The notes: generated by a model not told the origin, from the letters alone. Numbered from the stretch's first letter, positions 11,600 to 59,641 are shown. The stretch is DNA of 64,000 nucleotides from Antedon mediterranea (GCF_964355755.1 NC_092679.1:14500932-14564931), one strand, 5' to 3'. Numbers and translations are program-made.

Positions 11600-12650
11600 T
11601 TGGTACGTTTGTTACATTTTGTTATATTACGTTTGTTACATTTTGTTATATTACGTTTTTTACATTTTGTTATATTACGTTTGTTACATTTTCTTATATT
11701 ACGTTTGTTACATTTTGTTATATTACGTTTGTTACATTTTGTTATATTACGTTTGTTACATTTTGTTATATTACGTTTGTTACATTTTGTTATATTACGT
11801 TTGTTACATTTTGTTATATTACGTTTGTTACATTTTGTTACATTACGTTTGTTACATTTTGTTATATTACGTTTGTTACATTTTGTTATATTACGTTTGT
11901 TAAATTTTGTTATGTTACGTTTGTTACATTTTGTTATATTACGTTTGTTAAATTTTGTTCTATTACGTTTGTTACATTTTGTTATATTTACGTTTGTAAC
12001 ATTTTTTTATATTACGTTCGTTACAATTTAATTTACGTTCGTTACAATTCAAGTTACGTTTGTTACACTTTAAGTTACGTTCGATACAATTTGTGTTACG
12101 TTCGTTACAGTTTGTGTTACGTTCGATACAATTTGTGTTACGTTCGTTACTGTTTGTGTTACGTTCGTTACAATTTAAGTTACGTCCGTTTACAATTTAA
12201 GTTACGTTTGTTACAATTTAGGTTACGTTCGATACAATTTGTGTTACCTTCGTTACAGTTTGTGTTACGTTCGATACAATTTGTGTTACGTTCGTTACAG
12301 TTTGTGTTACGTTCGATACAATTTGTGTTACGTTCGTTACAGTTTGTGTTACGTTCGTTACAATTTAATTTACGTTCGTTACAATTCAATTTACGTACGT
12401 TACAATTTGTGTTACGTTTGTTACAGTTTGTGTTACGTTCGTTACAATTTATGTTACGTTCGTTACAGTTTGTGTTACGTTCGTTACAGTTTGTGTTGCG
12501 TTCGTTACAATTTGTGTTACGTTCGTTACAGTTTGTGTTACGTTCGTTACAATTTGTGTTACGTTCGTTACAGTTTGTGTTACGTTCGTTACAATTGAAG
12601 TTACGTTCGTTACAGTTGTGTTACTTTAGTTACAGTTTGTATTCAATCTA
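11600..12650. repeat. Minisatellite: 24-bp units passing into 21-bp units
   Basis: From about 11605 to 12000 the unit is ACGTTTGTTACATTTTGTTA plus TATT (24 bp, about 16 copies). From about 12015 to 12640 it is ACGTTCGTTACAATTTGTGT plus T (21 bp, about 29 copies). In much of the second part GTTCGATACAA and GTTCGTTACAG units alternate, giving a 42-bp higher-order period. Both unit lengths are multiples of three, which is why several frames stay open for hundreds of bases; I see no sign of a real protein. It directly adjoins the 197-bp satellite. Confidence 0.93.
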
Positions 12651-12939
12651 AACTCGATAGACTAAAATGTAACTATAATATAATGTATTTCCATAGAACT
12701 AATATAATAATTTAGAGTTACAAAAGGGCTTTAAGTAGGCTAAACTAGACTGACCGACTACAGTAGTAAGTGAAAACAATACCAAGTACAGTATACAAAT
12801 TAAACTCAGTAATGTTTCAGTTGCTATTCAATAGACAACATTCATTAATGAACTTTATTCCACAATACTTGCAGACTATATAATTATGCATTTCGTTTGA
12901 CATATCTGATGATAAATGAAATAATCAAACTACAAACAC

Positions 12940-13155
12940 ATTATGTACTTATTGTACTGTTTGTAATCTTTTTATGTCATGTTTGTTTTGTAGCTGTATT
13001 TATTATTGGTTATCCGCACTTGGCGGATAACCCCTTGTTATTGTCAGGATCTTTTTTTTTTTTGTCTTGAATTTTATACCCAGGAAACCGCATATCATGT
13101 ATGTATTTATATGACGATGAATAAAGAATCTTAAATCTTGAATCTTATGGGCCTG
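12940..13155. mobile_element. Possible non-LTR retrotransposon 3' end holding a TTATCCGC hairpin end
   Basis: The stretch ends with AATAAAGAATCTTAAATCTT and GAATCTT repeats, the short-repeat tail style of CR1/L2-like elements. Inside it, 13003-13045 carries GGTTATCCGC, ACTTG, GCGGATAACC and CCTTGTTATTG, matching the terminal hairpin of the foldback units at 50.3-55.8 kb. This looks like a solo end of that family. Confidence 0.4.
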
Positions 13156-13168
13156 CTCAGAGTTAGTT

Positions 13169-13350
13169 AAGCGTGGTTCCCACTAGCGACGCAACACAAG
13201 GACGTAACGCAACGCAAGTGAATTGACCTATCACAAGCGATGGCTTATTCGCTTGTGATTGCTTACTGTATATAACTTCGCTTGTCATTGGTTAAAACGC
13301 TTGCGTTGCGTTTACGTCCTTGCGTTACGTTCTAGTGGGAACCAAGCTTT
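13169..13350. mobile_element. Short inverted-repeat element (MITE)
   Basis: The left end TTAAGCGTGGTTCCCACTAG is matched by the inverted right end CTAGTGGGAACCAAGCTT about 180 bp away. The interior is itself palindromic (CAAGCGATGGCTTATTCGCTTG and GCAACGCAAG/CTTGCGTTGC words). Related sequence occurs at 58166-58248 and, less clearly, at 19340-19560. There is no coding capacity. Confidence 0.7.
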
Positions 13351-13802
13351 ATTTACCCGGGTAAGTTGGTTCCTACCCGCCAATAACCAATAACTAACCT
13401 AGGCAGGTAAATAAGCCTGAACGGGACCCTTGGGACCTTTCTCGTCATGGGGATTTCGGAATGGCTCGGCAAGCATGTGGGGTACCTCAGAATTTGGCCT
13501 AATAGAAATACTAACATAATACTTACAATATTTACATTAAAAACAATATTATAAGAAAGAAAATAAAGTTATTGATAGTCGATGGTAGGTTCAACTTACT
13601 CAATACAGGGTACACATGAGGTAACGAAGATGACGTATGTGCTGCTATGTGTACAGTACCCAACCTCTCTTCAATCCCACCTTCAATTTAAAAGAGGTTA
13701 TAAGCTTAATAATAATGAAAGTTTACTTTGGTAATGAATGTTTTGTATTTTGTTAAAAGCCTGACTCGAATTCTCCAATATTAAACAAAGTCTCCCCCAT
13801 TC

Positions 13803-13808
13803 TTTATT
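13803..13808 (-). promoter_or_regulatory. Polyadenylation signal of the SDR gene
   Basis: TTTATT on the plus strand reads AATAAA on the minus strand. It lies 27 bp beyond the TAG stop codon (13836-13838) of the dehydrogenase and is the first such hexamer downstream. It implies a very short 3' UTR. Confidence 0.6.
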
Positions 13809-13835
13809 TATATATTAATCTATCACTACGAGTGC

Positions 13836-14157
13836 CTAGCTTTTAAAATGTTTTTCCATTAAATTTAATGTTGAGTCCCCGGTGATATCAACAAACTTTT
13901 GAGTAGCAATTGACTCTTGGTATTTACTAGTCTGGTACCTCATGTGAGGTTTCTCGTCCGTGATTGCCTTTAGAATAACGTTGGTTATGTCTTCAGCCGG
14001 TTGTACAACTTCGTGAAACCGGGCTGTTATTGACGTCAGGTAACCTGTGAAGCGTTTTTTGGTTGCGTCGTCAATTTTGTCGGAGGCGATCGCTATTCGG
14101 TATTCGGCGGCTACCTTCTTGGAGAGGTCTGTCAGGACTGGACCGGGTTCAATTATG
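13836..14157 (-). CDS. SDR exon 5 (C-terminal)
   Basis: The acceptor TAGTTTTAG precedes C-ATA-ATT-GAA-CCC, whose first base completes a His codon (residue 180). It encodes residues 181-286: IIEPGPVLTDLSKKV, where PG after the substrate loop is typical of SDRs, then a helical region and a C-terminal part including FVDITGDSTLNLMEKHF. That tail resembles the KFADPSG-type tail of RDH8 and HSD17B1. It ends at TAG (13836-13838). Confidence 0.88.
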
Positions 14158-17100
14158 CTAAAACTAAATAGAAAAAAGGAACAAAATACTATGTCAAACA
14201 AGCATAGGATTGCAATTTTGATCATAAATTTAAAATGTTTCTTTAAAAAAAACCAGTAAAACATTCATGCGACTCCAAAACGTTATGACGGAGTGAAAGT
14301 TAAATAAATCGTTTGTTTAGCCTTATACGACGGATAGAAAACAACAAAAAATTAAAAACTCACTGAACATTATCGAGGCCCAGAACAGCAGCCTGACACT
14401 CGGCAAAACCTTCCATTCCAAATTTACTTGCAGAATAAATGTCGTGGTATGGCATTCCTAAAATGTTAAAACTTAGTTAGTTCAACTGAATGGGTCGTTT
14501 CAAGTTTGGTGCATTGCCTACAACTTTATTTTCAGTTACGGTGTCGTCACAAACAGAAAAAGGTGCGCAGTCAGTCAGTATGTACGTAAGTTGCTAGCTC
14601 CGTCTCGTATTGGATTGTCATAAATATTACATCACAAAAGTTTGACTACGGATGTTCAGATAATGTATTTAGGTCTATATTTTAAGCATGAACGGCACGA
14701 CACAAATAAAAGTGGATGAAATGTCGGTACAGTACGGTATATTATTTGAATTTACGTTGATGTAACATACACTAATCTTTTTAGATGAGTACAAGATAAT
14801 CTAAATATCATTATTGGAATAACACTAAAATCTTAAATAAAAGTTAGCCTACTCACCAATATAACCAGCTTGGCTTGATATTGCGATCAAATGGCCTGAT
14901 TTTTGTTTTTGCATAATTGGTATAATAAGTTGTGAAAGCAATATCGGACCAATTACATTGGTATCAAAAACACTTCGTATTGCCGCCTCGGATAGGGATT
15001 CAAGCAACGTAATGCACGGGATACCGGCGTTGTGAACTAGTGGCGGTTGAAAAAGTATAACAGAATAAAATAGTATTAATACAGTAGCACAAATGATCTA
15101 ATATATATTTATTCTGTGCACGATGTCGATACTGGTTCCCTGGAGAGCATTGTACATTGTCACCATTTTAGAGAAAGTCTCATATCATCGTTTTTTCGTT
15201 GGTCGGTCGGTAAACACAAACTCAAATTTGCGCACGCGATTGCAGCTAGCTACGTATAATAATGTTTAGTTCATGGTCAGACTGACACAATGTTATAATG
15301 ATTTGCACTGGCCCGATACATTATATGACGTATACATAAGTATGTGTACACATTTAAGCCCTAAACAAATTAAGTATCCTCTATAATTGAAAAACCTGAA
15401 TTATTGGGAATACAATTGTAAGCCTAATTAAGAATAGCACGCAGCACACAAACTATAATATAAAAGTGAATCCCGGATCTGGAATAGAAATCAATATCCT
15501 TTGGGGCACAGCGTTTTTGAAAAATCATAATTTAGCATTGTTATTCTAATTAACGACATACTAGTGGCGTCTATCTATGGCTTGCTAAGGAAGTTATTTA
15601 ACAATAAATAGGTCAAGCTGAATAAAGAAGATATTTTTATATAATGCTAAATGAGAGTTACGCAAAGGTTAATTGTAAAACATAGGTAGCAAGCCCGTAG
15701 TTTAAGGGAGACTGGGGTGTAATATAGGGACTCTGGGACTCGGACAACATTGGAATGGGTGGCAGCCCCTTAAAAAATACAATCGATACAATACTACTGA
15801 AGAATGAGAAGATGAATATGTTACCTAATAACGACGAACAAAAAAAAACGTAAAAAATTGAAATCATTTAAGTTTTATTAGACAAGGTAAGTTGTGTTGA
15901 TAAGGAATAATTACAGTAATGATGACGTAAAACTTTTCAGAAGAGACCCCTGAAAAACAACAATAACGAACTGTTAGGCTTTTTTTTATAATAATAACGA
16001 ATAACTCACTAACTATATCGATTGTTCCCTCTACCTTGACGATTTCATCTACAACTGGTTCAAATGTAGATACTTTGCAAACATCCAGTTCCCGTATGAA
16101 CAGGGTCTTGTTCAACGCGTCACCAGACTTGATTTCAAGATCTGCTTTCTTGGAAATGTTCCTCATAGTAGCGTAAACCTGCATAAAATAATTGTTTGTG
16201 TTTAACGATATTTTTTTAAAATTTGTTATTAATGTATGAGCAGGCCTAACGTAGACTAATTAAAACAGGGCCTACGCATGAAATAAAATGAAGTCTATCT
16301 TTTGCTGTAACTTTCTAATATAAATTTGAACCAGGGAGGTTTATACCTCTCTGTTTGAACACTGAAGTTTGAACATGCATTGCAATGCATACGTCTGAAT
16401 TGTACTTAAGTAAAATATCATAAATTAAAATTCAATATAAATCAATCTAACCTAATATAATAAGTTAAGTAAATTGCATCATAGTTAAGTAAAACTAGTT
16501 TCATTTAAGATTCATGTACATTTACACAAGTACTTACAGTAAATAAAATCAAAATAAACTTATATGAAATGTATTCAACATAATTGAATTTTACTAAAGT
16601 AGAATGTACAATATTTTACTTAAGTACCTACATTAAGTAAAATGCATTCTAGTAAGTCAAAACAGATGTAACTTAAGTGGAGTGTATTCAACATAAGTAA
16701 AATAGGTTGGATAGAATGTACATCATTTTACTTAAGTACTTAGACGTAAGTAAAATTAATTCCAGAAAAAAAAATGGGATGTATTTAAGTAAAATTCATT
16801 TCAGATAAGTTGACTTTGTACAGTACAGTATTACTTAAGTAAAATGCATTATAGTTACCATGGTAACATAATTCTACTTGACTTGAATTAAATTTTACTT
16901 AAGTGGAATTTACAATATTTTACCTTCCAGAGGTAAAATGTTATAATATATTCTACCGGACCTGTTGATATTCTGTGACGTCGGCTAGATAATTTTTTTT
17001 TCGTTAACAAATTATATCCAAAAGCTGACACTAAAAGAAAGGTCAGAGACCCGTAACAGATTGCATTGTCATCATACAATATGTAGATTTGAACAGGTAG

Positions 17101-17279
17101 TATTAATAACAGGCAGTGCTGTGTTTTCACGTTCTGAATAAAGTGCCCTGTGTGTTTTATGCCTTTAATAATAATTGTAATACCTTGAATTTTGGTTCAG
17201 GTAAGGTTGCCAAGTGCAGGGCTGTCGTAAGGCCTATGCCTGATGAACATCCCGTGATAAGAACAGAACGAGTTGCCAT
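13836..17279 (-). CDS. Short-chain dehydrogenase/reductase, retinol dehydrogenase 8 / HSD17B1-like (whole coding span, five exons)
   Basis: Five exons on the minus strand (17279-17184, 16178-16010, 15036-14857, 14457-14364, 14157-13836) join in frame to 861 bp, or 286 residues plus stop. The product is a classical SDR that should oxidise or reduce a hydroxyl/carbonyl group on a retinoid- or steroid-like substrate with NADP(H) or NAD(H). Visible landmarks are the Rossmann TGCSSGIG (9-16), VYATMRN (33-39), NAG (91-93), catalytic Ser143, Tyr156 and Lys160 in YSASK, and IIEPGPV after residue 180. The last motif and the catalytic spacing resemble the RDH8/HSD17B1 branch, whose members run to about 310-330 residues, so this one has a short C-terminus. 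All junctions are GT/AG and phases match. The exact substrate cannot be told from sequence. Confidence 0.9.
14364..14457 (-). CDS. SDR exon 4 (active-site YxxxK)
   Basis: This 94-bp exon has acceptor ATTTTAG and donor CA/GTGAGT. It encodes residues 149-180, including MPYHDIYSASKFGMEGFAE. Tyr156 and Lys160 form the SDR YxxxK catalytic pair. Both ends are split codons that fit the neighbours (G + GA; CA + C). Confidence 0.9.
14857..15036 (-). CDS. SDR exon 3 (NAG motif, catalytic Ser)
   Basis: This 180-bp exon has acceptor CCACTAG and donor G/GTGAGT. It encodes residues 89-149: IHNAGIPCITLLESLS, the central dimer-interface helix with FDTNVIGPILLSQ, and GHLIAISSQAGYI. Ser143 lies 13 residues before the catalytic Tyr, as in HSD17B1. 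Its first two bases complete an Ile codon begun by A at the end of exon 2. Confidence 0.9.
16010..16178 (-). CDS. SDR exon 2
   Basis: This 169-bp exon has acceptor TTTTATGCAG in phase 0 and donor GTTA/GTGAGT. It encodes residues 33-88 with VYATMRNISKKADLE, ELDVC (the Asp that contacts the adenine ring in SDRs) and TIDIV. A nearer GT (GTTAGT) would break the frame into exon 3. The chosen donor gives IDIVIHNAG, which fits the family. Confidence 0.88.
16390..16915. repeat. Degenerate repeats of ACTTAAGTAAAATGCATT type
   Basis: This part of SDR intron 1 is made of a dozen or so diverged copies of ACTTAAGTAAAAT, followed by short variable stretches such as GCATTCTAG or TTCAACATAAG, in both orientations. 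ACTTAAGT is itself palindromic. The copies are irregularly spaced, so this is an old tandem or foldback repeat, not a fresh satellite. Confidence 0.65.
17184..17279 (-). CDS. SDR exon 1 (start codon, Rossmann motif)
   Basis: ATG at 17277-17279 begins MATRSVLITGCSSGIGLTTA, with the cofactor-binding TGxxxGxG at residues 9-16. It ends KFK at donor AAG/GTATTA. Only 8 bp upstream of the ATG is a good acceptor, TGTTTATTATAG (AG at 17288-17289), so the 5' UTR is probably split by an intron and the promoter lies further up. Confidence 0.88.
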
Positions 17280-17289
17280 ATTGAAATCT

Positions 17290-20200
17290 ATAATAAACAA
17301 ACACACAATTCTTTGAATGAAGGTAATTATCAATCAATCTATCAATCAATACAATGTTATTTATAAATATGCCTATATGGATTAACAACCCTCATCGATG
17401 GAAAGCCAAACGGGCCTCACCACTTAGACCTACTAAAGACTTACCACTTGAAAAAGTGACAAGACCTGTTTGAATGTATGTTAAACAACATTATCAGTTA
17501 TCAAGTCAGCAATATCAAACGTAGTAGGCAAAAAAAAATGAATATTTGTGTATAGTGCCAAGCAAAATGTGTGGAGTTTGTTCAACCACAAACTCGACAA
17601 CACAGCCTCAAACACGGTGAGAAACGATACAGTAACTCATTGCTTGGTATATAAGGTCCAGTCAAATCTCGTGCAAATTTGACTACAGAAAACGCAATTA
17701 TAGATAGGCATATTCGTCTTTGATTCAGCTCATATACCGCCATACGCTTTTTTTTCGCGTCACACGTAAACAGCAATTGCCGCACGCGACGTGCTGTGAG
17801 TAAACGTGATCTATAGAGGTAGTAGGGTGCCTTAAGGGAGAAAAAGGCCAGAATCGTTACACTGATGACAAAGTTTTCAAATTTTGCTTAATTTTCACTT
17901 GGGCATATAGACTCGAGAATCACTGTAGCCAAAATTCTTACCCTAAGGCATGACAATGACAATGACAATGATTCTTTATTTCTTTATCGACCCTTTTTCA
18001 GGGTATGAAAGAACATTCTTTCAATATAATACAAAAACAAACTAAACACTTTCAGACATAAATAGTTCTTATACATAAATGACATATCGAAAAGCAACAT
18101 CTACTAAAACAAATACAAAATGTCATGAATTTAGCTAAGTTTGATAGCTTTTTTTGGATCTGGCATTAAGTAATTGGTGCCAAAACTGGCATAATTATGC
18201 TATCTGGCATTATTTGACTTATCTGGCATCTAGCATTTATGCTAGGCATCATTTTAGAAAATCTGGCATAATTTGGAAAAAAACAATTTTAGAAAATCTG
18301 GCATAATAATCTGAAAAACACAATTCTACAGCATAATTATTTTACCGCACCTTTCAGAAAAGAATCAATCGCATTATTTCAATCCTTTATATACGCTTGC
18401 TTTTATATATTTTATAAAACTAAATTCAACAATAAAACCAAAAAAAATCACAAAAATAGTATTACAGTACTTACCAATATTCTAAAGTGCAAAAAAATGA
18501 ACATAAAACGTCAACACCAACCATAAATAAACGCTTAACAGGAAGGATAGGTGCGACTCTTTACGGAAGTACCACAAGAAAATATTGCGAGATATTTTGT
18601 ACGTACGTCAGTGCAAACTGGGCGGCCCTGAATTCCCTCGTTAAATATTAAAGCTAATATTACCAACCACAGGTGGATTAAAATGGTACAGGTTACATAG
18701 CGATATCGATATGTATTATAGTTTGACAGTTATTCGTTCACAATACCACAACTTTCGAGGTCAGCAAAGTCGTATAAATTAATAGTGAATTGAGTATTTG
18801 TTGATGCGAATATTCCATTACTGGTTGTTGCAAGGGGCCTAAACAATAGGAAGAATACCCTATATGACCTTTAAAAGTAGGACAACACTGGTATTAGGCA
18901 TACACCTACCTATGCAATTATCCAAACTTATCTGCGATTATCAGAACCTTTCAAAGAAACACTAAAGTAGCTTCTTCCTCGGTGTTAACTGCACTAGTAG
19001 TACTGCATTCGTTCGCTAGAGTCGACCAGTTTGTACGCATGTGCAGTGCGAGAGGGTACTTAGACTGGTAAGATCACTAAGGAAATTCACTTTTTGAACG
19101 CCTTCATAATAATCTCGGTTATAAAAAGAATTTAATAGTAGGTGCATGCGAACAACATCCTGTTTTGTTTCGTTTGATTTGTAAGCTTTCGGTTTCTACT
19201 CGGAAATCACGTTCGTTTTACTTTCGGAGTTTTAAAAAACCCATTCAATTGTATCGCCGCATAATTGATATATAATCGAATCGCAGGGAAATTACCGAAC
19301 GATTAAGTTTTCAGATTTATTTACAGACATATTTTAGACGCAAACAAATGTTTCGGGTACGGGTACATGCTTTAAGCTTGGTTTGTAACGACATCGGCGC
19401 AAGGCAAGTGAGTTTACCAATCAAAAGCTACAGTTCGGATGATCCATCGTGTATTGATTACTTACAGCGTGCGACGATTATTACAATGTCCGACGTAACA
19501 TACGTCCTTGCGTTGAGTCCAAGTGAGACCCAAGCGTTAGAAGGACGACGCACAATGCAAGTTTCTAATTGGTCAGAAGTTTTGCCGCACTGTTGCTCAT
19601 TACAATTTGACCAATCACAAACAACAGTTCATAAGACCTCTCGCTTGTGATCGGCCAAATTCCATTTGCAAACTTTACCTAGACAGTGGTACACTGTTTT
19701 AATAGACATTGTTGACATTTAAACAATGTAATAAAACAATATTTTTAAATGTGGTATATTTTGTCTTCTTTAATCTGATCCTTCGGACACTAGTATATCT
19801 AAAACAGAGTGCCTTTTTAGCACAATTACAATGTTTGGAAGCAACCGCAGATTTGTGTTGCTGCACGAGGCATGGTTCGCACGGTTCTTACATTATAATC
19901 ACCCATGTTAATAATGATACAGTTCATGCATGTAGAAAATGCACCAACAGTGCAAATAATATTATTAATATTTGTAATTAAAATCGACCATGGTACATAG
20001 TAAAACGTTACTTTTCATTGGTGTTTTGTCTTTGGCAAAAGACAAACTACAATATTGGTTTCGGATCAGCCACGCTCAGCTGTGACGACAGAGGGCGCTA
20101 TTAAGCAATTTCCTAAAATCATTATTCGAACAGTGATGTGCAATTGAAAAAAATAAAATTTAGTGAATGCAATAATTATACGTTTTGTTTATAACGAAAT

Positions 20201-20500
20201 AATAAAAGAACAAAATAAAAAGATAAAAAAACGTGATAAATAATAGTGGGAATAGGTAGATAACGATAAAATAACTAATAACTCGTTCCTTCATTACTGT
20301 TCTTCAGCGGTAAAACAAAAAAACCTGTGTGCATCAACTGTTGTTTGACGCCAGGGGCGCACCATGGCTGATCCAAAAACAATTGGACGTGCAAAATGCG
20401 TATTTTACACATATATTCATTTACTACCACTGTGATAAACCCTAATGTCACAAAGTAATAGATATACCAGTACACTAACTGGTCATTAATATATCAACAT
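17290..20500. other. Intergenic region upstream of the SDR gene, no gene seen
   Basis: No exon or RNA gene is supported here. It should contain the SDR promoter and 5' UTR exon, which I cannot place. At 17940-18060 a (GACAAT)n run joins a TCTTTATTTCTTTATCG segment, reminiscent of the 3' tail of a non-LTR retroelement in reverse. At 18150-18310 the word TCTGGCATAAT recurs about eight times. At 19340-19560 a diverged relative of the 13.2-kb inverted-repeat element is present. Confidence 0.5.
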
Positions 20501-20507
20501 CTTTAGG

Positions 20508-20694
20508 TAACCGTGTCATTTACTGCAGTTACTGCAGTAATTGTTCAACAGTTACTGCAGTAGTAAGATTACCTAGTATCTTATAATTTAATTAAGATCC
20601 CACTATATCATGTTGTATAAATGTATTGTTATTAGCTACTAAACTTTCAAATATAACTGCAGTAACTGCAGTAACTGCATATATTGACACGGTT
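20508..20694. mobile_element. MITE with TTACTGCAG-type inverted ends
   Basis: AACCGTGTCATTTACTGCAG on the left is matched in inverse by CTGCAGTAACTGCAT...TGACACGGTT on the right, 187 bp overall. The PstI-like palindrome CTGCAG is repeated two or three times in each end. Related pairs of ends occur at 33180-33369 and 58449-58607. Confidence 0.65.
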
Positions 20695-21854
20695 CTAATG
20701 GGTGGGGAGGTTTTGGACAATTGTTATTCATTTTTTTAGAAAATAACACAAATAAAATAATAGTAGACTAAATGCATTTCAACTCACAGTACATTATTTT
20801 GACTATGATGTAAATATACATGTTTTAGCAGTAAATTCTTAATAAAGCGGACTGTATGTACATATTGTTTACCTTCCCTTAAAAACAAAACAAAAAAACA
20901 GCAATATATATGATTTTTGTTTGTGACAAGCAGGAACGCTGTTCTACTATTTCCTAATCCCTGATAAAAAATACTAATTAGAAATTAGAAAATGGCCGAG
21001 GCGAACGGACGTAAAGTTCACACTACGTACGTACACACACGCAAACACAAGCATGTATTTGTATTTTACAGTTTATGCAATAGGTATTAACATAACTTGG
21101 TCCACTCACTTACAAATAAAACAATTGTGTGGTAGGGAGACAGACAGACAAGTATTTGGGTACCACCAACAGCATAAAACAAGTTAAAAAGACTAATTTA
21201 TTAATTTTATATATTTAAACTTAATATTGCCTAAATAAAAATATAATAAGTGCAGTATTTCATTAAGGAATTAACTATGGTTGCCCAATCGCCAATCTAT
21301 TTTAAACCCTTTAAACTAATCTTTGCCAAAATTTATTAACACTTGTTCAGGATTTAAAACTAATAAATAATGCAATTATTCTATACCACATTATTCAAAT
21401 AACAAAAACTTACCTGAAAAAAGTGTTATTATTTGCTGGCAAGAAATTTTGGATTACATTAAAGGGATTTTTACTCAGGGAAACCATCTAATTTTGGAAT
21501 AGAAAAGGGTATTGTTGTTTTCTTAAAATATGGGATAGTTTTATCCTAAACACAGCCCTTTAATACACAAACACCAATTAAAAAGATATTTTTAGAACCC
21601 CATATCTAAGTAGCATCATATCATTTACTCTTTATTTCTCATTGGAATATAGCAAACCTAAAATATTGCAGTTTGATTAACAGTCAATTTTTAATTGGGA
21701 AAGTCCACCAATGATTTGCTAATAGAACAAGCTCAAAATATATATTAGTCTATACTTTCAACAAATAAATAACTTTGTTAGATACATAAGCCAAACTGAA
21801 GTTTATAATTTAAAACACAGAAACTGTTCATACAACATAGATTGTAGGAAAATG

Positions 21855-22160
21855 GGTTTCACAGGTGTTCAAGTTACACCTGTACAGGTGACAGGTGTTC
21901 AAGATGAACCAGTACAGGTGTACGAGTTGCACCTGTACAGGTGTTAGAGTTGCACCAGTGAAGCTATTTGCGTTGCACCTGTACAGGTGGTAGGTGTTCA
22001 AGTTAAACCTGTACAGGTGACAGGTGTTCAAGATGAACCAGTACAGGTGTACGAGTTGCACCTGTACAGGTGAAAGCTACTCAAGTTGCACCTGTACAGG
22101 TGACAGGTACTTAAGTTGCACATGTACAGCTACTTAAGTTGCACATGTACAGTTGATATT
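21855..22160. repeat. Minisatellite of palindromic CACCTGTACAGGTG sites
   Basis: About eight units of roughly 30-37 bp carry CACCTGTACAGGTG or one-base variants, linked by GTTCAAGTT, GTTCAAGATGAACCA or ACGAGTTG. Each site contains two CAGGTG E-boxes head to head. Similar but weaker words (CACTTGTACA, CATTTGCATACAAGTGTCAT) continue to about 22720, which suggests an older, more decayed part of the array. Confidence 0.85.
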
Positions 22161-24100
22161 CATAGTTTCATGTAAATGTTATTTGTGAAAAGTGACATCT
22201 GATCACAAGGAAGTGACAACTAATATCTGATAAACTCACAAACTGTGTTATTTGTACAAGTCACATTTGAACACATGTAACAAAATGTCATTTGCATGCA
22301 AGTGACAATCTGTTCAAATGAAGGTCACAGTCATAAATGCTACTTGTAAAAATGTAATTTATTCAAGTGTCATCTGACCAAATCACACGTCCGTCACAAA
22401 TGCCACTTGCATACAAGTGACATCAATGTACAAGTGATCTTGTTGAAATGCATTGACACTGACAACAGTTGGAATAACATGCAAATGATGACAAACTGCA
22501 TCAGTTCCATATGCCACTTGTACAAATCTCATTTGCATACAAGTGTCATCAATGCCAGTGACAAATTACATACCAAACTAGTGACATTTGTACCCCAAAC
22601 ATCTGTACTGAATTTGGATCAATTACACTAATACATGATAAACTTGTAATAGTGAAACCTGGAAAATTTACATAATATGTAAATTTACAAATGTACAAGT
22701 CACACCCTCAAAGTAACAAATGTTAAGTGACAACAGCAGTAGCTGTGTGTTGTTTTTCTATACAGGTGAAATTTTGTTTTGAAAATGTTGTTAGTAGATA
22801 AACATTGTGTTTTGCAACTCCTACCAAGGACCAGAAGAACAGTACTTATTTTCAATCAAATGTAGACTGTATTTCAATCCCCATAGACTAAAATGTAGAT
22901 GCCATTCAATGGAACCTTAATATCATAGTCAGTACTACAATGTATTTTGTGAAACTAAAAACCTGTGCATTTTAAATAAATGATTTTATATACGAGCTTT
23001 CACGTTGGGTGTAAACAAGCTTGTTGAAATCTTCAAATATGTTTGTACTCATTACAATTGGAATCTATTAAACTCTGTAGCTTTTTTCTTGAAAAAATTG
23101 ATATGTCCATATAAGGCAATAAAGTCTTTATATTGACTTAATATGGTTATATCATGACTTTATATGGGTATATTATAACTTTATATGGGTGTAAACCTGA
23201 CTATATTATGGCATGAATGTATGTATTAATACCACACATGAACATATTATTACATGGACATATTACTGTATGACAATGGGGATATTATGGCTATATATGG
23301 ACATATCAGTTATTTGTGTGGTAGAGTCACACAGAAATAAAACTTCATAATATTTTCATATAAAATTAAAACTAAACCCATCTGTTGTAATTAACTCATT
23401 AAGTTTAGTGATCGATACATTTTCTCTCGCTTCCATGCATTTTACAAAACAGAAATTTAACCGTAATTGTAATTCTGCTGATTTGAATAAAAAAAATAAA
23501 TGATTTTGTTTAATCTCAAGGTAGCTTGCTAATCATGTTTTATTATATATTTACATATTGCAAATAGTTAGCATTGTCCATTTCCACCATATCCGAACAG
23601 AACTAAAATTAAGGAACTGTATTGTTAAAAATGGTAGCAGATTGGAGTATATCAATTGACGAGTCAAAACTTCTGTTTTGGAATTGATACTTGGCTTGGA
23701 TTGGACAATCTGTTTAAGAATCATCCAATCACCACATAAAAAAGTATCTTACACATATATGCGAGATAATTACCGATACTCATGAAACACTAATGCAAAA
23801 TAGAGGGCGACAAACAAGAAAATTATACAAAAAAAAAGTACAAAAAATGACATATAAGACTATTTGTATAGGAGATATCATATTAGGGTGTCAATACTAT
23901 TGAAACTTATTTCTTCATTTGGATTCGTCAGATTAGCTCTTCTTAGTTGGCTGGTCTTCTTGATTGGAAGCCATCCCGCTGGACTGTTATCGTTGATAGA
24001 TCACACATCCAAACTGATTATAACACCAGTTTATCAGTTGGGTAACTATAACCACTGTCCATACATACATACATACATACAACTGGTAATTGCAACAACT
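22160..24100. other. MARK 3' flank and 3' UTR region, repeats only
   Basis: 22160-22720 holds decayed CACTTGTACAA/CAAGTGACAT repeats. 23100-23310 holds degenerate TTATATGGRTATATTA-type repeats. A TTTATT (AATAAA on the minus strand) at 23540 could end the MARK transcript, but several others exist. A short (CATA)n tract lies at 24058-24081, just downstream of the MARK stop. No gene is seen. Confidence 0.5.

Positions 24101-59641
<35,541 letters not shown>

Noticed and set aside
11548-12651. A 367-codon open frame on the plus strand, plus shorter ones in other frames.
   Set aside because: It consists entirely of 24- and 21-bp tandem units, both multiples of three, and is open in more than one frame. 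There is no start context or domain.
14047-14259. A plus-strand frame of 70 codons.
   Set aside because: Antisense to the last SDR exon, which has clear family motifs.
19348-19650. A 100-codon plus-strand frame upstream of the SDR gene.
   Set aside because: It overlaps a diverged copy of the 13.2-kb inverted-repeat element and has no domain.
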